A stretch of 64,000 nt of DNA, taken from positions 1-64,000 of the forward strand of contig CAYXBP010000007.1 in assembly GCA_964463355.1 (NCBI GenBank), written 5' to 3'. Of this stretch, positions 51,903 through 60,703 are shown in pieces (position 1 is the stretch's first letter; every line of letters begins with the position of its first letter). Below the pieces are notes generated by a model. It made no database searches. It had not been told where the DNA came from and saw nothing but the letters and a program-made list of their open reading frames with translations. Both the position numbers and the translations under genes were made by a program. The DNA comes from Firm-04 sp964463355. Lineage in GTDB: Bacteria > Bacillota > Clostridia > Oscillospirales > Ruminococcaceae.

Positions 51903-53235
51903 CCGATTGCGCGGCATGGGGCATGTGTTCCGTTTTTCAGTACAGCAGCATTACGCCATGAAGGGCGTGAAAATTCTGCTGCTGATGCTGTTTGTTCTCG
52001 CTGTGGTCACGCTCCCCATTGCAAGATTATTCATGCGCGGTAATACGGATGCCACGGTGGAAAGCACCGATATCACCATGCTGTACCTCCGCAATGAAAC
52101 GGATATCCCCTTTGATGCGGCATATTTTCAGCAAGGTATTTACCAAGATATCGAAGTGATCGAAACTGCATCCGATAATGAAACCTTCGGGCAGCTTGTG
52201 GCAGAAACACAAGGCTGTATCGCTGTTGCCATTACCGCCGATGCGCAAACAGGGCTTGTAGCAGAAGGATTCTATTCTGCAAACTCTGCGCTGGACGAGT
52301 TTGATGTGGATTCCGTTACCGCTGCCGTTGCCGAAACACTGCGGCACAGTATGCTGACACTTGCCGATGTCAACAACACGCAAATGGAAATGCTGGATGC
52401 AGAAATCTATATGAAGGTGTCTGATCTTTCTGATTACCGCCCCGAAAATAACAACGGCGTGGATACTGCAACATTTGGCATGGTATCAATCTATTACTCC
52501 ATGCTGGTGATGATCATGGGTTCGCTTGCGATGGGCTATATCTTCCAATTGTGCGTTGATGAGAAATCCTCCAAGCTGGTGGAACTGCTAATGGTGAGTG
52601 TTTCCCCTGCCGCACTGCTCTTTGGCAAGATTCTTGCGGTAACGCTGTTTATTACTGTAGGCTTTGCCGTGGCACTGATCGGTCTTGGCATATCCTATTT
52701 CGTTGCGAAAGCCACTGGCAGTATGCAGTTTCTTACAACGCTCGCCGATGCTGTGTTCATCACCAATATTTTCAACGAAGTGAATGTCGGCACACTGGTC
52801 ATCATGCTGATCTCTGTATTCATCGGATATGCTACCATTGCGCTATTTTGCAGTATCCCTGCCGCTTGCTGTTCAAGGAATGAGGATATCCAAACAGTAA
52901 GCATCTATACGGTACTGTTTATCATGGTGGGGTATTTTGCTGGCTCTTTTGTGCCGATGTTTGAAAGCCCTGCGGCGGATATGTTCTTCTCTCTATGCCC
53001 ATATTTTTCAATCTTTATGGCACCGGCAAACTATCTCTGTGGGAAGCTGAGTCTGCCTCTGCTCATCGTTTCGTGGATTCTTTCCATTGCATTTATGCTG
53101 GTGCTACTGATGATCGCCGACAAGGTCTACCATATGATGATCCTGTACAGAGGCGCACCGCCCAAACTGAAAAACCTCGTTCGTATGTGGAAACAGGATC
53201 AGACCATCAAGGAGGTGCCCCATGAAAAAACGTAA
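51889..53235 (+). CDS. ABC-2 type permease, NatB-like, first subunit
   Basis: The 448-residue membrane protein has one N-terminal helix (residues 25-45), a large extracytoplasmic domain (about 50-200), and five to six helices to the end (SIYYSMLVMIMGSLAMGYI, LLFGKILAVTLFITVGFAVALIGLG). This is the NatB/YhaP layout. ATG 51889 overlaps the ATPase gene by 14 bases, and its own end overlaps the second permease. Two related permeases in tandem suggest a heterodimeric channel. Confidence 0.88.
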   Translation: MKLNNRLRGMGHVFRFSVQQHYAMKGVKILLLMLFVLAVVTLPIARLFMRGNTDATVESTDITMLYLRNETDIPFDAAYFQQGIYQDIEVIETASDNETFGQLVAETQGCIAVAITADAQTGLVAEGFYSANSALDEFDVDSVTAAVAETLRHSMLTLADVNNTQMEMLDAEIYMKVSDLSDYRPENNNGVDTATFGMVSIYYSMLVMIMGSLAMGYIFQLCVDEKSSKLVELLMVSVSPAALLFGKILAVTLFITVGFAVALIGLGISYFVAKATGSMQFLTTLADAVFITNIFNEVNVGTLVIMLISVFIGYATIALFCSIPAACCSRNEDIQTVSIYTVLFIMVGYFAGSFVPMFESPAADMFFSLCPYFSIFMAPANYLCGKLSLPLLIVSWILSIAFMLVLLMIADKVYHMMILYRGAPPKLKNLVRMWKQDQTIKEVPHEKT

Positions 53236-54601
53236 TGCAATGAAGGGTTCATTCCGCATTTTCTGCTTCACACTGCGGCAGTGCTGTACGCAAAGCGCGT
53301 GGCTTGTTACCACGCTTCTCCTCGGTGTGCTTCTACTTGTCGGCATTCCTCTGATGCTTTGGCTCGTTGTGAAACTTGATGACGGCAATAAGGCAGATGT
53401 GCAACAGCCCGTCCGCATGGTATATATCTGCGATGAAACCACGGGCACCGCTGATTATTCTGCACTGCGACAGAACGAGGACGATCCCATCACCTACACG
53501 CTGATGCCCGATTTTGTCAGCGCAAAAGATGCACTGAAACAAGCTGACCCTGATTCTTCTGCGCTGCTGCACATCACCCGTGGAGCAGAAGGCTACGCAC
53601 TGACCCTTTGCCTTGCCGATGAAACATCCATCACCCAGGAGGAAGCATATGCTCTTGCTGATACCATTGAGGCAGCCTTTCCCATGATTCTTGTGCAGAA
53701 AACACAGCTTACCCCCGAACAACTCAGCGTTTACGCCACCCCTGTGGTCAGCATCACGGGGCAACTCAATGCGGACGGTACCGCCGCAGAGAGCAAAGAT
53801 ATCGCAACCCGTATTGTTGAGTTTGCATTCCCGTTTTTTGTCATGATGCTGATGTACTTCATGGTGCTGTTTTATGGGCAGAGCGTGGCAAACAGCGTTC
53901 TGCTGGAGAAAACTTCCAAACTGATGGATACCATGCTCACGGCAGTACATCCCTTTGCATTGATCTTTGGCAAGCTATTTGCAGTAACCTTCAGTGCATT
54001 CTTACAGATTCTTATTTGGCTGATCTCTGCGGTTTTTGGCTGTATCATCGGTATGCTTGCCACGCTCAATGCTGTGCCTGATACCAATAACGCTGTTGTT
54101 ACTACCCTCAACACCCTCAGCGAGAACTCCGCGATCTTCACCGCAAAGGGCATCGTGTCAGCGGTCATTTTTATCGGATTCGGCATTCTGCTGTACTGCG
54201 CACTTTCCTCCATCAGCGGCGCACTGGCTTCCAAAGCGGAAGATCTTGGCAAAACCAACTATATCTATGTGCTGGTTTTGGTGTTCAGCTTCTTCATGTG
54301 CTTCGCCTCCCCCGAAACCACCAACACCATGATCTCCACTGCGCCGTGGCTCAACTACTTCCCGTTCACCGCGATTCTGGTGGTGCCTGGTCAGCTGCTG
54401 CTCGGGCAGATGAATGCCCTGCAAACTGTGGTTTCTACAGTGATTATGCTCGTTTCTATTGTGGTAATCATTTGGATTGCCGCAGCGATTTATCGACTGA
54501 TGGTGCTGTATCGTGGCAATGTTCCCACCATAAAGACGCTGCTTGCAATGATGAAAAAATCCCCGGAAGCCGATGCACACAATGAGAATCAGGCTTCATA
54601 A
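53222..54601 (+). CDS. ABC-2 type permease, NatB-like, second subunit
   Basis: The 459-residue protein repeats the layout of the first permease: N-terminal helix (about residues 20-42), external domain (50-200), then FPFFVMMLMYFMVLFYGQSV and LIFGKLFAVTFSAFLQILI. The family hinge KLMDTMLTAVHP is present. A perfect SD, AAGGAGGTG, lies just before the ATG. It ends the operon; a new promoter follows within 25 bases. The two permeases are clearly paralogous but differ in sequence. Confidence 0.88.
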   Translation: MKKRNAMKGSFRIFCFTLRQCCTQSAWLVTTLLLGVLLLVGIPLMLWLVVKLDDGNKADVQQPVRMVYICDETTGTADYSALRQNEDDPITYTLMPDFVSAKDALKQADPDSSALLHITRGAEGYALTLCLADETSITQEEAYALADTIEAAFPMILVQKTQLTPEQLSVYATPVVSITGQLNADGTAAESKDIATRIVEFAFPFFVMMLMYFMVLFYGQSVANSVLLEKTSKLMDTMLTAVHPFALIFGKLFAVTFSAFLQILIWLISAVFGCIIGMLATLNAVPDTNNAVVTTLNTLSENSAIFTAKGIVSAVIFIGFGILLYCALSSISGALASKAEDLGKTNYIYVLVLVFSFFMCFASPETTNTMISTAPWLNYFPFTAILVVPGQLLLGQMNALQTVVSTVIMLVSIVVIIWIAAAIYRLMVLYRGNVPTIKTLLAMMKKSPEADAHNENQAS

Positions 54602-54621
54602 ACTATACACAGAAATTTCAC

Positions 54622-54650
54622 TTGACATTTGCCAAGGCTTTGTGTATAAT
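54622..54650 (+). promoter_or_regulatory. Full-consensus promoter of the cohesin-like lipoprotein gene
   Basis: TTGACA (54622-54627) and TATAAT (54645-54650) are both perfect with 17-base spacing, implying high expression. Confidence 0.92.
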
Positions 54651-54711
54651 AGAATGAGTATGTGAGTGCCACATCGCAATGAATTGCAAATACTGAAAGG
54701 AGATTCTGAAA

Positions 54712-55506
54712 ATGAATCGTTTCTTCAAACAATTGGTCGCCGTCGCACTGGTAGGCGCAATGGCTCTGCCTGCCGTGAGCTGTAGCAAGGATGAAAAATC
54801 CAACGCCGATGTTTCTGGTGTTTCTACTGACAGCAACGGCATGGTCGGCTTTGACCTCACCCTGACACCCGACCCCACAATCTCCCCTGAGCAAACTACC
54901 GCCCCTGCTGTCACTACCACTGTGGACGCAAACGGTAATATCTACGCAAACCAAACTGATATCAACGGTAGCATCGTCACAACAGATGGCGGCGCAGCTG
55001 TAACTGAGCTATACACTGGTACCACACTGGCAACCTCCTACGCAGAGCAGAACTACCAGCCCAAAGAGCAGAACTATCAGGCACTGTGGCTGGATATGTC
55101 ACAGAAAAAGGATTTCGTTTTCGATGGTCAGTTCCTTGTGTTCAATGCCAAAATCGCCGATAATGCGCCAGATGGCATCTACCCCATCAACATCTTCCAC
55201 ACCGATTTTGCAAACTATGACGCAAAGTCGCTTGAAGTCAGCACCAATGTCGGATATGTCTGCGTTAACGCCACAGCACCGCAAACCGAAAAGGTCATTG
55301 GCAAGGGTCTGACAGTCACCGCCAATACCGTCAGTGGCAAACCTGGCGATACCGTACAGATCGTTTTTGAGCTGGACAACAACCCTGGTTTCTGCGGCTT
55401 CAACTTCATGTTCAACTATGATGGCAACGTAATCTCTATCAGCGAAGGCGGCGCAGGTAAGGATTTTGCCACACGCGCAAATCTCACTGCCCACGAGTTG
55501 AAGTGA
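54712..55506 (+). CDS. Lipoprotein with two cohesin-like half-domains in reversed order
   Basis: The 264-residue protein has a lipoprotein signal (AVSC, Cys24) and a Thr-rich linker (about 50-105). Residues about 123-187 resemble the second half of a cohesin (ALWLDMS, DGQFLVFNAKI, APDGIYPINIFHTDF, VGYVCVNA). Residues about 199-250 resemble the first half (LTVTANTVSGKPGDTVQIVF, LDNNPGFCGFNFMFNYDG, VISI). The protein ends shortly after, so no full cohesin in normal order exists. It may fold as a circularly permuted cohesin, pair with another chain, or be a remnant of tandem cohesins. A perfect promoter and intact frame speak against decay. As a surface lipoprotein it could bind dockerins such as those at 1599 and 32874. 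Alternative: a different beta-sandwich. Confidence 0.6.
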   Translation: MNRFFKQLVAVALVGAMALPAVSCSKDEKSNADVSGVSTDSNGMVGFDLTLTPDPTISPEQTTAPAVTTTVDANGNIYANQTDINGSIVTTDGGAAVTELYTGTTLATSYAEQNYQPKEQNYQALWLDMSQKKDFVFDGQFLVFNAKIADNAPDGIYPINIFHTDFANYDAKSLEVSTNVGYVCVNATAPQTEKVIGKGLTVTANTVSGKPGDTVQIVFELDNNPGFCGFNFMFNYDGNVISISEGGAGKDFATRANLTAHELK

Positions 55507-55532
55507 TTCTACTCACATCAATATGCATTGAT

Positions 55533-55571
55533 CAGCCGCTTTTGCAACAATGCAGAGGCGGCTGTTTTTTT
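55533..55571 (+). terminator. Rho-independent terminator after the cohesin-like gene
   Basis: CAGCCGC (55533-55539) pairs with GCGGCTG (55558-55564), with an inner TGCA/TGCA stem, followed by TTTTTTT. Confidence 0.85.
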
Positions 55572-55608
55572 CTTTGCATTTATTGTACACCTCTTTATTT
55601 GCTACACA

Positions 55609-55647
55609 AAAACCGTACCTCCGATACTGCATCGGAGATACGGTTTT
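55609..55647 (-). terminator. Terminator after the asparagine-synthase-like gene
   Basis: AAAACCGTA and CTCCGAT (55609-55625) pair with ATCGGAG and TACGGTTTT (55631-55647) around a single mismatch; T-rich on both sides. Confidence 0.8.
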
Positions 55648-55665
55648 TTATGATTATACGGCATT

Positions 55666-57204
55666 TTAGCGTTTTAAGAAATACTCCTCGTACCAGACAA
55701 GGAAGGTGTAGATTGTCCAAATCTTGCGCCATAGATCAGAATTGCCTTCGATGTATTCCTGGAATATCGCCGCAATTTCGTCCATATGGAAGAATTTGGC
55801 AGCAATATCGCTTTGCAGCAGACGGCGCACATCGGCATTATAACGTTCATCGGCAAGCCATATCCGAATGGGCACAATAAATCCCAGCTTCTTGCGAAAA
55901 GCAATCTCATCGGGCAGCACCTTCGCAGCGGCGTTACGCAGGGCAATCTTATTTTGCCCATCTGCCACCTTGTAGCAAGAGGGCATACGGGATGCAATAT
56001 CAAACACACGGCGGTCTGTCATTGGCATACGCACTTCCAGACCAACAGCCGTACTCATTTTATCTACATTCAGGTAGATGTCGCCCTCGAGCCAAAGCTG
56101 AATATCCACATCGGACATTTTGGAGAGCGGGTCGATGCCCTCGTTTTCCGCATAAATCTCACGAGCGAGGTCGATGGGCAGCACAGTGGGATCATAGTGC
56201 AGCATCAAGCGTTGTTTCTCGTCCTCTTTCATGATATTGGTATTACCCACGTAGAAATTCTTTAAATTGTCGCCATACACCTCCGCGCGGGCATACATAT
56301 TGTAGCCGCCGAAGAATTCATCGGCACCCTCACCAGAATAGCAAAGCTTGGTATGCTTGGCTGTCTCGCGGCAGCCAATGGCAAATGCAATAGCAGAGGC
56401 ATCGCCCAAGGGCTGCTCCATATTGTACATCACAAAGGGCACAATCGCAAAGAACTGCTCGGGGGTTACAAGGCAGCGGTTACAGGCTCTGCCAAGGAGA
56501 TCTGCGGTTTGCTTTGCTAGCACAGATTCATCAAAGCGTTCTTCCTCGTAGCCACAGGTATTGGCAGCCTTCACATCGGAGAGCGCAAGCACATAGGAGG
56601 AATCCACGCCACCAGAAAGGAAAGACTCTGCTGTTTCATGCGGTTCTTTGACCTCCTGCATCATCTGCTGCATGGTTTGGTGAATCTCATCTGCCCATTG
56701 CTCCAAGGTTGGTTGCATATCGGGGTGAAACTCGGGTTTCCAGTAACGGGTAATGGTAAGCTTTCCATCTTTCAGCACCAGACACCGTCCAGGCAACAGT
56801 TTTTTCAGCCCTGTAAAAAAGGTTTCCTCCCCCGCAGTATAGGTCATGGTGAGGTAGTATTGCAGCATCTTCTCATTCAGCTGCTTCACAAAGCCCTCCT
56901 GCTCCATGATCGTACGAATCATAGTACCGCAGAGAAATTTCCCATCTTCGGTAATGTAATAATAAAAGGGCTTCGTGCCAAACTGGTCACGAATACATAC
57001 GACAGCACTCTGTTCGGGATCCCACAAGGCAAAAGCAAACATTCCGTAAAGATGATTCCCCATTTCGGTACCCCACATCTCGTATGCCTTTTGCAGAATC
57101 TGTACTTCACGCTCTGCACGGGGCAGGGTATCGTCGATTCCAAGTTCTGCGCAAAGTGCCGCATGATTACGAATATGTCCTCTGTATTCTTTAATTTCTA
57201 CCAT
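55666..57204 (-). CDS. Asparagine-synthase-like protein lacking the N-terminal nucleophile Cys
   Basis: The 512-residue protein has an N-terminal part resembling a shortened glutaminase (LYGMFAFALWDPEQ, RDQFGTKPFYYY). The synthetase domain has the PP-loop SGGVDSS at 197-203, SGEGADEFFGGY and EVRMPMTDRRVFD. AsnB proteins start MCG, with Cys2 as the nucleophile; here the chain begins MVEIKEYRGHIRN, about 35 residues shorter at the PP-loop, without that Cys or an RGPD segment. It may therefore use free ammonia, or adenylate another carboxylate as in beta-lactam or lasso-type relatives. ATG 57204 has GAGGTG eight bases upstream, and the promoter at 57277 leaves no room for a missing N-terminus. 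Confidence 0.82.
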   Translation of the reverse strand: MVEIKEYRGHIRNHAALCAELGIDDTLPRAEREVQILQKAYEMWGTEMGNHLYGMFAFALWDPEQSAVVCIRDQFGTKPFYYYITEDGKFLCGTMIRTIMEQEGFVKQLNEKMLQYYLTMTYTAGEETFFTGLKKLLPGRCLVLKDGKLTITRYWKPEFHPDMQPTLEQWADEIHQTMQQMMQEVKEPHETAESFLSGGVDSSYVLALSDVKAANTCGYEEERFDESVLAKQTADLLGRACNRCLVTPEQFFAIVPFVMYNMEQPLGDASAIAFAIGCRETAKHTKLCYSGEGADEFFGGYNMYARAEVYGDNLKNFYVGNTNIMKEDEKQRLMLHYDPTVLPIDLAREIYAENEGIDPLSKMSDVDIQLWLEGDIYLNVDKMSTAVGLEVRMPMTDRRVFDIASRMPSCYKVADGQNKIALRNAAAKVLPDEIAFRKKLGFIVPIRIWLADERYNADVRRLLQSDIAAKFFHMDEIAAIFQEYIEGNSDLWRKIWTIYTFLVWYEEYFLKR

Positions 57205-57276
57205 AGCAACGCACCTCATATCGTATTGGTTTTCTGCTTTCATGATATGCAATTTCCAACAATTCCATACGCGAAT

Positions 57277-57305
57277 ATTGTAGCACATCGTCATGAAATT
57301 GTCAA
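57277..57305 (-). promoter_or_regulatory. Promoter of the asparagine-synthase-like gene
   Basis: TTGACA and TACAAT on the minus strand are spaced 17 bases; the leader is about 65 bases. Confidence 0.85.
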
Positions 57306-57410
57306 TCATTTTTTAATGCAGCAGTGGCAATTGAAAGCATCTTTAAACAGCAAGCGGTAAAATCTGCCTGCGTAACATCTGCATTTTTTCCGATTTACAA
57401 CATATGCTAT

Positions 57411-57425
57411 CCTCCGAAAAGGAGG
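57411..57425 (+). promoter_or_regulatory. SD-sequestering mini-hairpin before the PTS operon
   Basis: CCTCC (57411-57415) can pair with the SD GGAGG (57421-57425) across the loop GAAAA, seven bases before the ATG. This could limit translation of the first PTS gene. No convincing promoter was found in 57306-57410. Confidence 0.45.
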
Positions 57426-57432
57426 GATCGCC

Positions 57433-59583
57433 ATGGAAACAGATCAGAAAAAGCTGCAAAAGATCTACGCACCCTTAAGCGGTACGGTCATTCCGCTGGA
57501 AAAAGTACCCGACCCTGTATTCGCTGAAAAAACACTTGGCGACGGCTGTGCCATTGTGCCTACAGACGGAAGAATCTACGCACCCATTGAGGGTACTGTA
57601 ACTTCTGTTGCAGAATCCAGGCACGCCTATGGGATCACCGCAGCAGGAGGCGAAAGTGTTCTCATACATTTTGGACTGGAAACCGTATCGCTTGGGGGAG
57701 AATGCTTTGTTTCCCATGTGCAAAATGGCGACCATGTGAAGATCGGTGACCTGCTTGCCGAAGCTGATATGGATAAGATCAAGCGTCAGGGGCTTACGGT
57801 CATTACACCAGTGATTGTATGTGATGAGAAAAGAATCGGCAAAATCACGGCGGCGACAGGCGGTATTGTACACGGCAAGGAGCTGCTTCGTATTCATTAC
57901 AATGAGAAACGCGCTCCTTCAGCAAGTTCATCCCCTGCCCCTGCGAAAGAGTACGGTAAGCATTTTGATTTTCTGCAACGGCTTGGCAAGGTGCTGATGA
58001 CGGTTATTGCGGTCATGCCTGCCGCTGGTCTGATGATCAGCATTGGAAAGCTGATTGCCATGGCGGGCAGCGATATTGCATTTCTGGCGGCGGCAGCAGC
58101 AGTTATGGAGGGCATTGGCTGGGCAATCATCGGCAACTTGCATATCCTGTTTGCAGTTGCCATTGGCGGCGCATGGGCAAAAGATCGCGCAGGTGGCGCA
58201 TTTGCGGCATTAATCGCCTTTGTGCTGATCAACCGCATTACGGGTGCTTTTTTTGGTGTTACCGATGCCATGCTTGCAGATAGTGAAGCGGTTGCAACAT
58301 CGTTGTTTGGACAGAAGATGCTTGTGAGCAGTTATTTCACCTCGGTGTTGGGTGCCCCTGCCCTGAACATGGGTGTTTTTGTTGGTATTATTTCGGGGTT
58401 TTTAGGGGGAGCGGTCTACAATCGCTATTATAATTTTCGTAAACTGCCGGATGCGCTTTCATTTTTTAACGGCAAACGCTTTGTACCGCTGGTGGTGATC
58501 CTTTGGTCGGTAATTGTTTCCGCAGTGCTTGCATTGATTTGGCCTCCAGTACAAACCGGCATCAATCAATTCGGTATCTGGATTGCAAATTCCGCTGATA
58601 CCGCACCCATTCTCGCGCCCTTCCTCTATGGCACATTGGAACGTCTGTTGTTACCTTTTGGCCTGCATCATATGCTCACCATTCCCATGAATTACACGGC
58701 GTTTGGCGGCACCTATGAAATTATGACAGGTGTCAGTGCAGGCACAACCGTATTCGGGCAAGATCCCCTCTGGCTTGCATGGATCACCGACCTGATTCAT
58801 TTGAAAGAAAGCGGCGACGCTGCGGCGTATTCCACCTTGCTGGAAAGTATTACTCCTGCACGCTTCAAGGTAGGACAAATGATTGGTGCAACGGGTTTAT
58901 TGCCAGGTATTGCGCTTGGTATGTATCGCTGTATTGACAAAAGCCATCGTCGTAAAGCACGCTCCATGTTTGTATCAGCAACCTTAGCAGTGCTGCTTAC
59001 TGGTGTAACAGAGCCACTGGAGTTTATGTTCATGTTTTGTGCCATGCCGCTGTATCTGGTGTATGCGGTATTGCAGGGGCTTGCATTTGCCATGGCGGAT
59101 ATCCTTCCGCTGCGCTTACACTCTTTTGGCAATATCGAGCTTGCAACTCGTATTCCTATGAACCTGAAGGCTGGGCTGGGTGGTGATATCATCGCATTCT
59201 TGATCACCTGTGCAGTGTTCTTCCTCATCGGTTATCTGGTAGCGTATGCTATGGTGCGCAAGTTTCGATTTGCGACCCCCGGAATGTCTGGCAACGAGAT
59301 TGTAGAAATATCCGATGCGACAGCTGACAACGATGCTGACACAAAAGGCGACCCACTGGCGGAGCATATTATCGCGCTGCTGGGTGGCAGAGAAAACATC
59401 ACACTGGTGGATGCCTGCATGACTCGACTGCGCATCACCGTGAAAGACAGCAGTAAAGTTGCCCCCGAAAACAAATGGAAATCCGCAGGGGCACTCAGCC
59501 TGATGATCAAGGGCAACGGCATACAGGCAGTGTATGGCACCAAAGCCGATGTTCTGAAATCTGATATCAACGATATCCTATGA
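57433..59583 (+). CDS. Glucose-family PTS permease, IIA-IIC-IIB fusion
   Basis: The 716-residue protein joins three PTS units in an unusual order. IIA is at residues 1-150 with phospho-His79 (SVLIHFGLE). IIC is at about 165-600 with around ten helices (GKVLMTVIAVMPAAGLMISIG, PFGLHHMLTIPMNY, GVTEPLEFMFMF). IIB is at about 630-716 with phospho-Cys662 (LVDACMTRLRITV). The IIC style fits the glucose/maltose/glucosamine family. It imports and phosphorylates a sugar, taking phosphate from the HPr encoded downstream. The coupled next gene is a MapP-like phosphatase, which points to maltose or a related disaccharide. The stop overlaps that gene (ATGA). Confidence 0.93.
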   Translation: METDQKKLQKIYAPLSGTVIPLEKVPDPVFAEKTLGDGCAIVPTDGRIYAPIEGTVTSVAESRHAYGITAAGGESVLIHFGLETVSLGGECFVSHVQNGDHVKIGDLLAEADMDKIKRQGLTVITPVIVCDEKRIGKITAATGGIVHGKELLRIHYNEKRAPSASSSPAPAKEYGKHFDFLQRLGKVLMTVIAVMPAAGLMISIGKLIAMAGSDIAFLAAAAAVMEGIGWAIIGNLHILFAVAIGGAWAKDRAGGAFAALIAFVLINRITGAFFGVTDAMLADSEAVATSLFGQKMLVSSYFTSVLGAPALNMGVFVGIISGFLGGAVYNRYYNFRKLPDALSFFNGKRFVPLVVILWSVIVSAVLALIWPPVQTGINQFGIWIANSADTAPILAPFLYGTLERLLLPFGLHHMLTIPMNYTAFGGTYEIMTGVSAGTTVFGQDPLWLAWITDLIHLKESGDAAAYSTLLESITPARFKVGQMIGATGLLPGIALGMYRCIDKSHRRKARSMFVSATLAVLLTGVTEPLEFMFMFCAMPLYLVYAVLQGLAFAMADILPLRLHSFGNIELATRIPMNLKAGLGGDIIAFLITCAVFFLIGYLVAYAMVRKFRFATPGMSGNEIVEISDATADNDADTKGDPLAEHIIALLGGRENITLVDACMTRLRITVKDSSKVAPENKWKSAGALSLMIKGNGIQAVYGTKADVLKSDINDIL

Positions 59584-60434
59584 GGGCGCAGTTTTCTCTG
59601 CTTACGCTGAATGCACACAGCCATGCAGAACCCAACTATGCACGCAAGCTGCATCAATTTGTGCATGGTGCAGCAATTCTGCAACCAGATATCATCGCGC
59701 TGCAAGAGGCAAGCCAAACCTTTTCTGCACCTACTGTTACAAATCTGCAAAGATATACCCCCGCCGCTGAACACATTGCCATCGCAGAGGATAACCACGT
59801 GAAACGCATCGCGGAACTGCTGGCAACAAAGCAGTTGCATTATCACTGGACATGGTTACCGATCAAGCAAGCCTATGGTAATCTTACAGAGGGCATTGCT
59901 CTGTTGAGCCGACTGCCGATACAGACGGTACGGTGGGGAGTCATCAGTCAAACCAATCATCCATCCGACTGGCGCAGACGAATGCTTTTGGGGATTCAGA
60001 CAGCCGATACCGACGACACCTGGTATTTTTCCACCCACATGGCTAGATGGGATGATGCCGAGGACGGTTTTCGCTATCAATGGGAGAAAACAAAGGCACT
60101 GCTACCCAATGCTGGAACGCTTTGGCTGATGGGAGATTTCAACAATCCTGCGGAAAGACGTAATGAAGGCTATGATCTTATGACAACGGGAGGCTGGCAA
60201 GATACTTTTGTTCTTGCAAAAGAAAAAGATAACGGCATTACAGTGCAGAAACCTATTGATGGTTGGCATGATATGAATCAAAGCACCATGCGTATTGACC
60301 AGATCTGGTGCAGCCGCAACCAGGAAATCACACGCTCGATGGTGGTATTCAACGGCAACCCACTGCCCGTTGTATCGGATCACTACGGCGTAATGGCAAC
60401 TATGCTGCAAAACGGAAAGGAGCAATCTCTATGA
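59580..60434 (+). CDS. mapP: MapP-like maltose 6'-phosphate phosphatase (EEP fold)
   Basis: The 284-residue protein belongs to the endonuclease/exonuclease/phosphatase fold: LLTLNAHSH, IIALQEASQ, WYFSTHMARW, LMGDFNNPAE, and the C-terminal RIDQIW and VVSDHYGV with the catalytic His. EGYDLMTTGGWQDTFVLAKE and GWHD are as I recall from enterococcal MapP, which removes phosphate from maltose 6'-phosphate after PTS uptake. Its place directly after a PTS permease supports that role. ATG overlaps the permease stop and its own stop overlaps ptsH. No signal peptide. Confidence 0.78.
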   Translation: MRAQFSLLTLNAHSHAEPNYARKLHQFVHGAAILQPDIIALQEASQTFSAPTVTNLQRYTPAAEHIAIAEDNHVKRIAELLATKQLHYHWTWLPIKQAYGNLTEGIALLSRLPIQTVRWGVISQTNHPSDWRRRMLLGIQTADTDDTWYFSTHMARWDDAEDGFRYQWEKTKALLPNAGTLWLMGDFNNPAERRNEGYDLMTTGGWQDTFVLAKEKDNGITVQKPIDGWHDMNQSTMRIDQIWCSRNQEITRSMVVFNGNPLPVVSDHYGVMATMLQNGKEQSL

Positions 60435-60688
60435 AATCCATCACATATCAAATCAAAGACCAGCAGGGCATTCACGCGCGCCCTGCTGGATTACTCGCCC
60501 AAAAAGCAAAAACATTTGAAAGTGAGATTACCATCGCTAAGAACGGCAACACTGCCAATTGTACACGACTGATGGCAGTGATGGGGCTAGGCATACGCTG
60601 TGGTGATACTATAACTATCACAGCAAAGGGCAATGATGAGGATGAGGCAATTGCTGGCATTAAGGCTTTTTTACAACAAAACCTGTAA
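60431..60688 (+). CDS. ptsH: HPr phosphocarrier protein with Arg at position 46
   Basis: The 85-residue protein is HPr: the phosphoryl-accepting His15 is in GIHARPAGLL, and LMAVMGLGI and the C-terminal helix match. In Gram-positive HPr, Ser46 (NLKSIMGVM) is phosphorylated by HPrK for catabolite repression. Here the aligned stretch is NCTRLMAVM, so residue 46 is Arg. It should carry phosphate from enzyme I but not be a regulatory target. ATG overlaps the mapP stop, with AAAGGAG in the mapP 3' end. EI follows 15 bases on. It may be a dedicated carrier. Confidence 0.93.
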   Translation: MKSITYQIKDQQGIHARPAGLLAQKAKTFESEITIAKNGNTANCTRLMAVMGLGIRCGDTITITAKGNDEDEAIAGIKAFLQQNL

Positions 60689-60703
60689 GCAAAGGGGCAT
60701 GGC

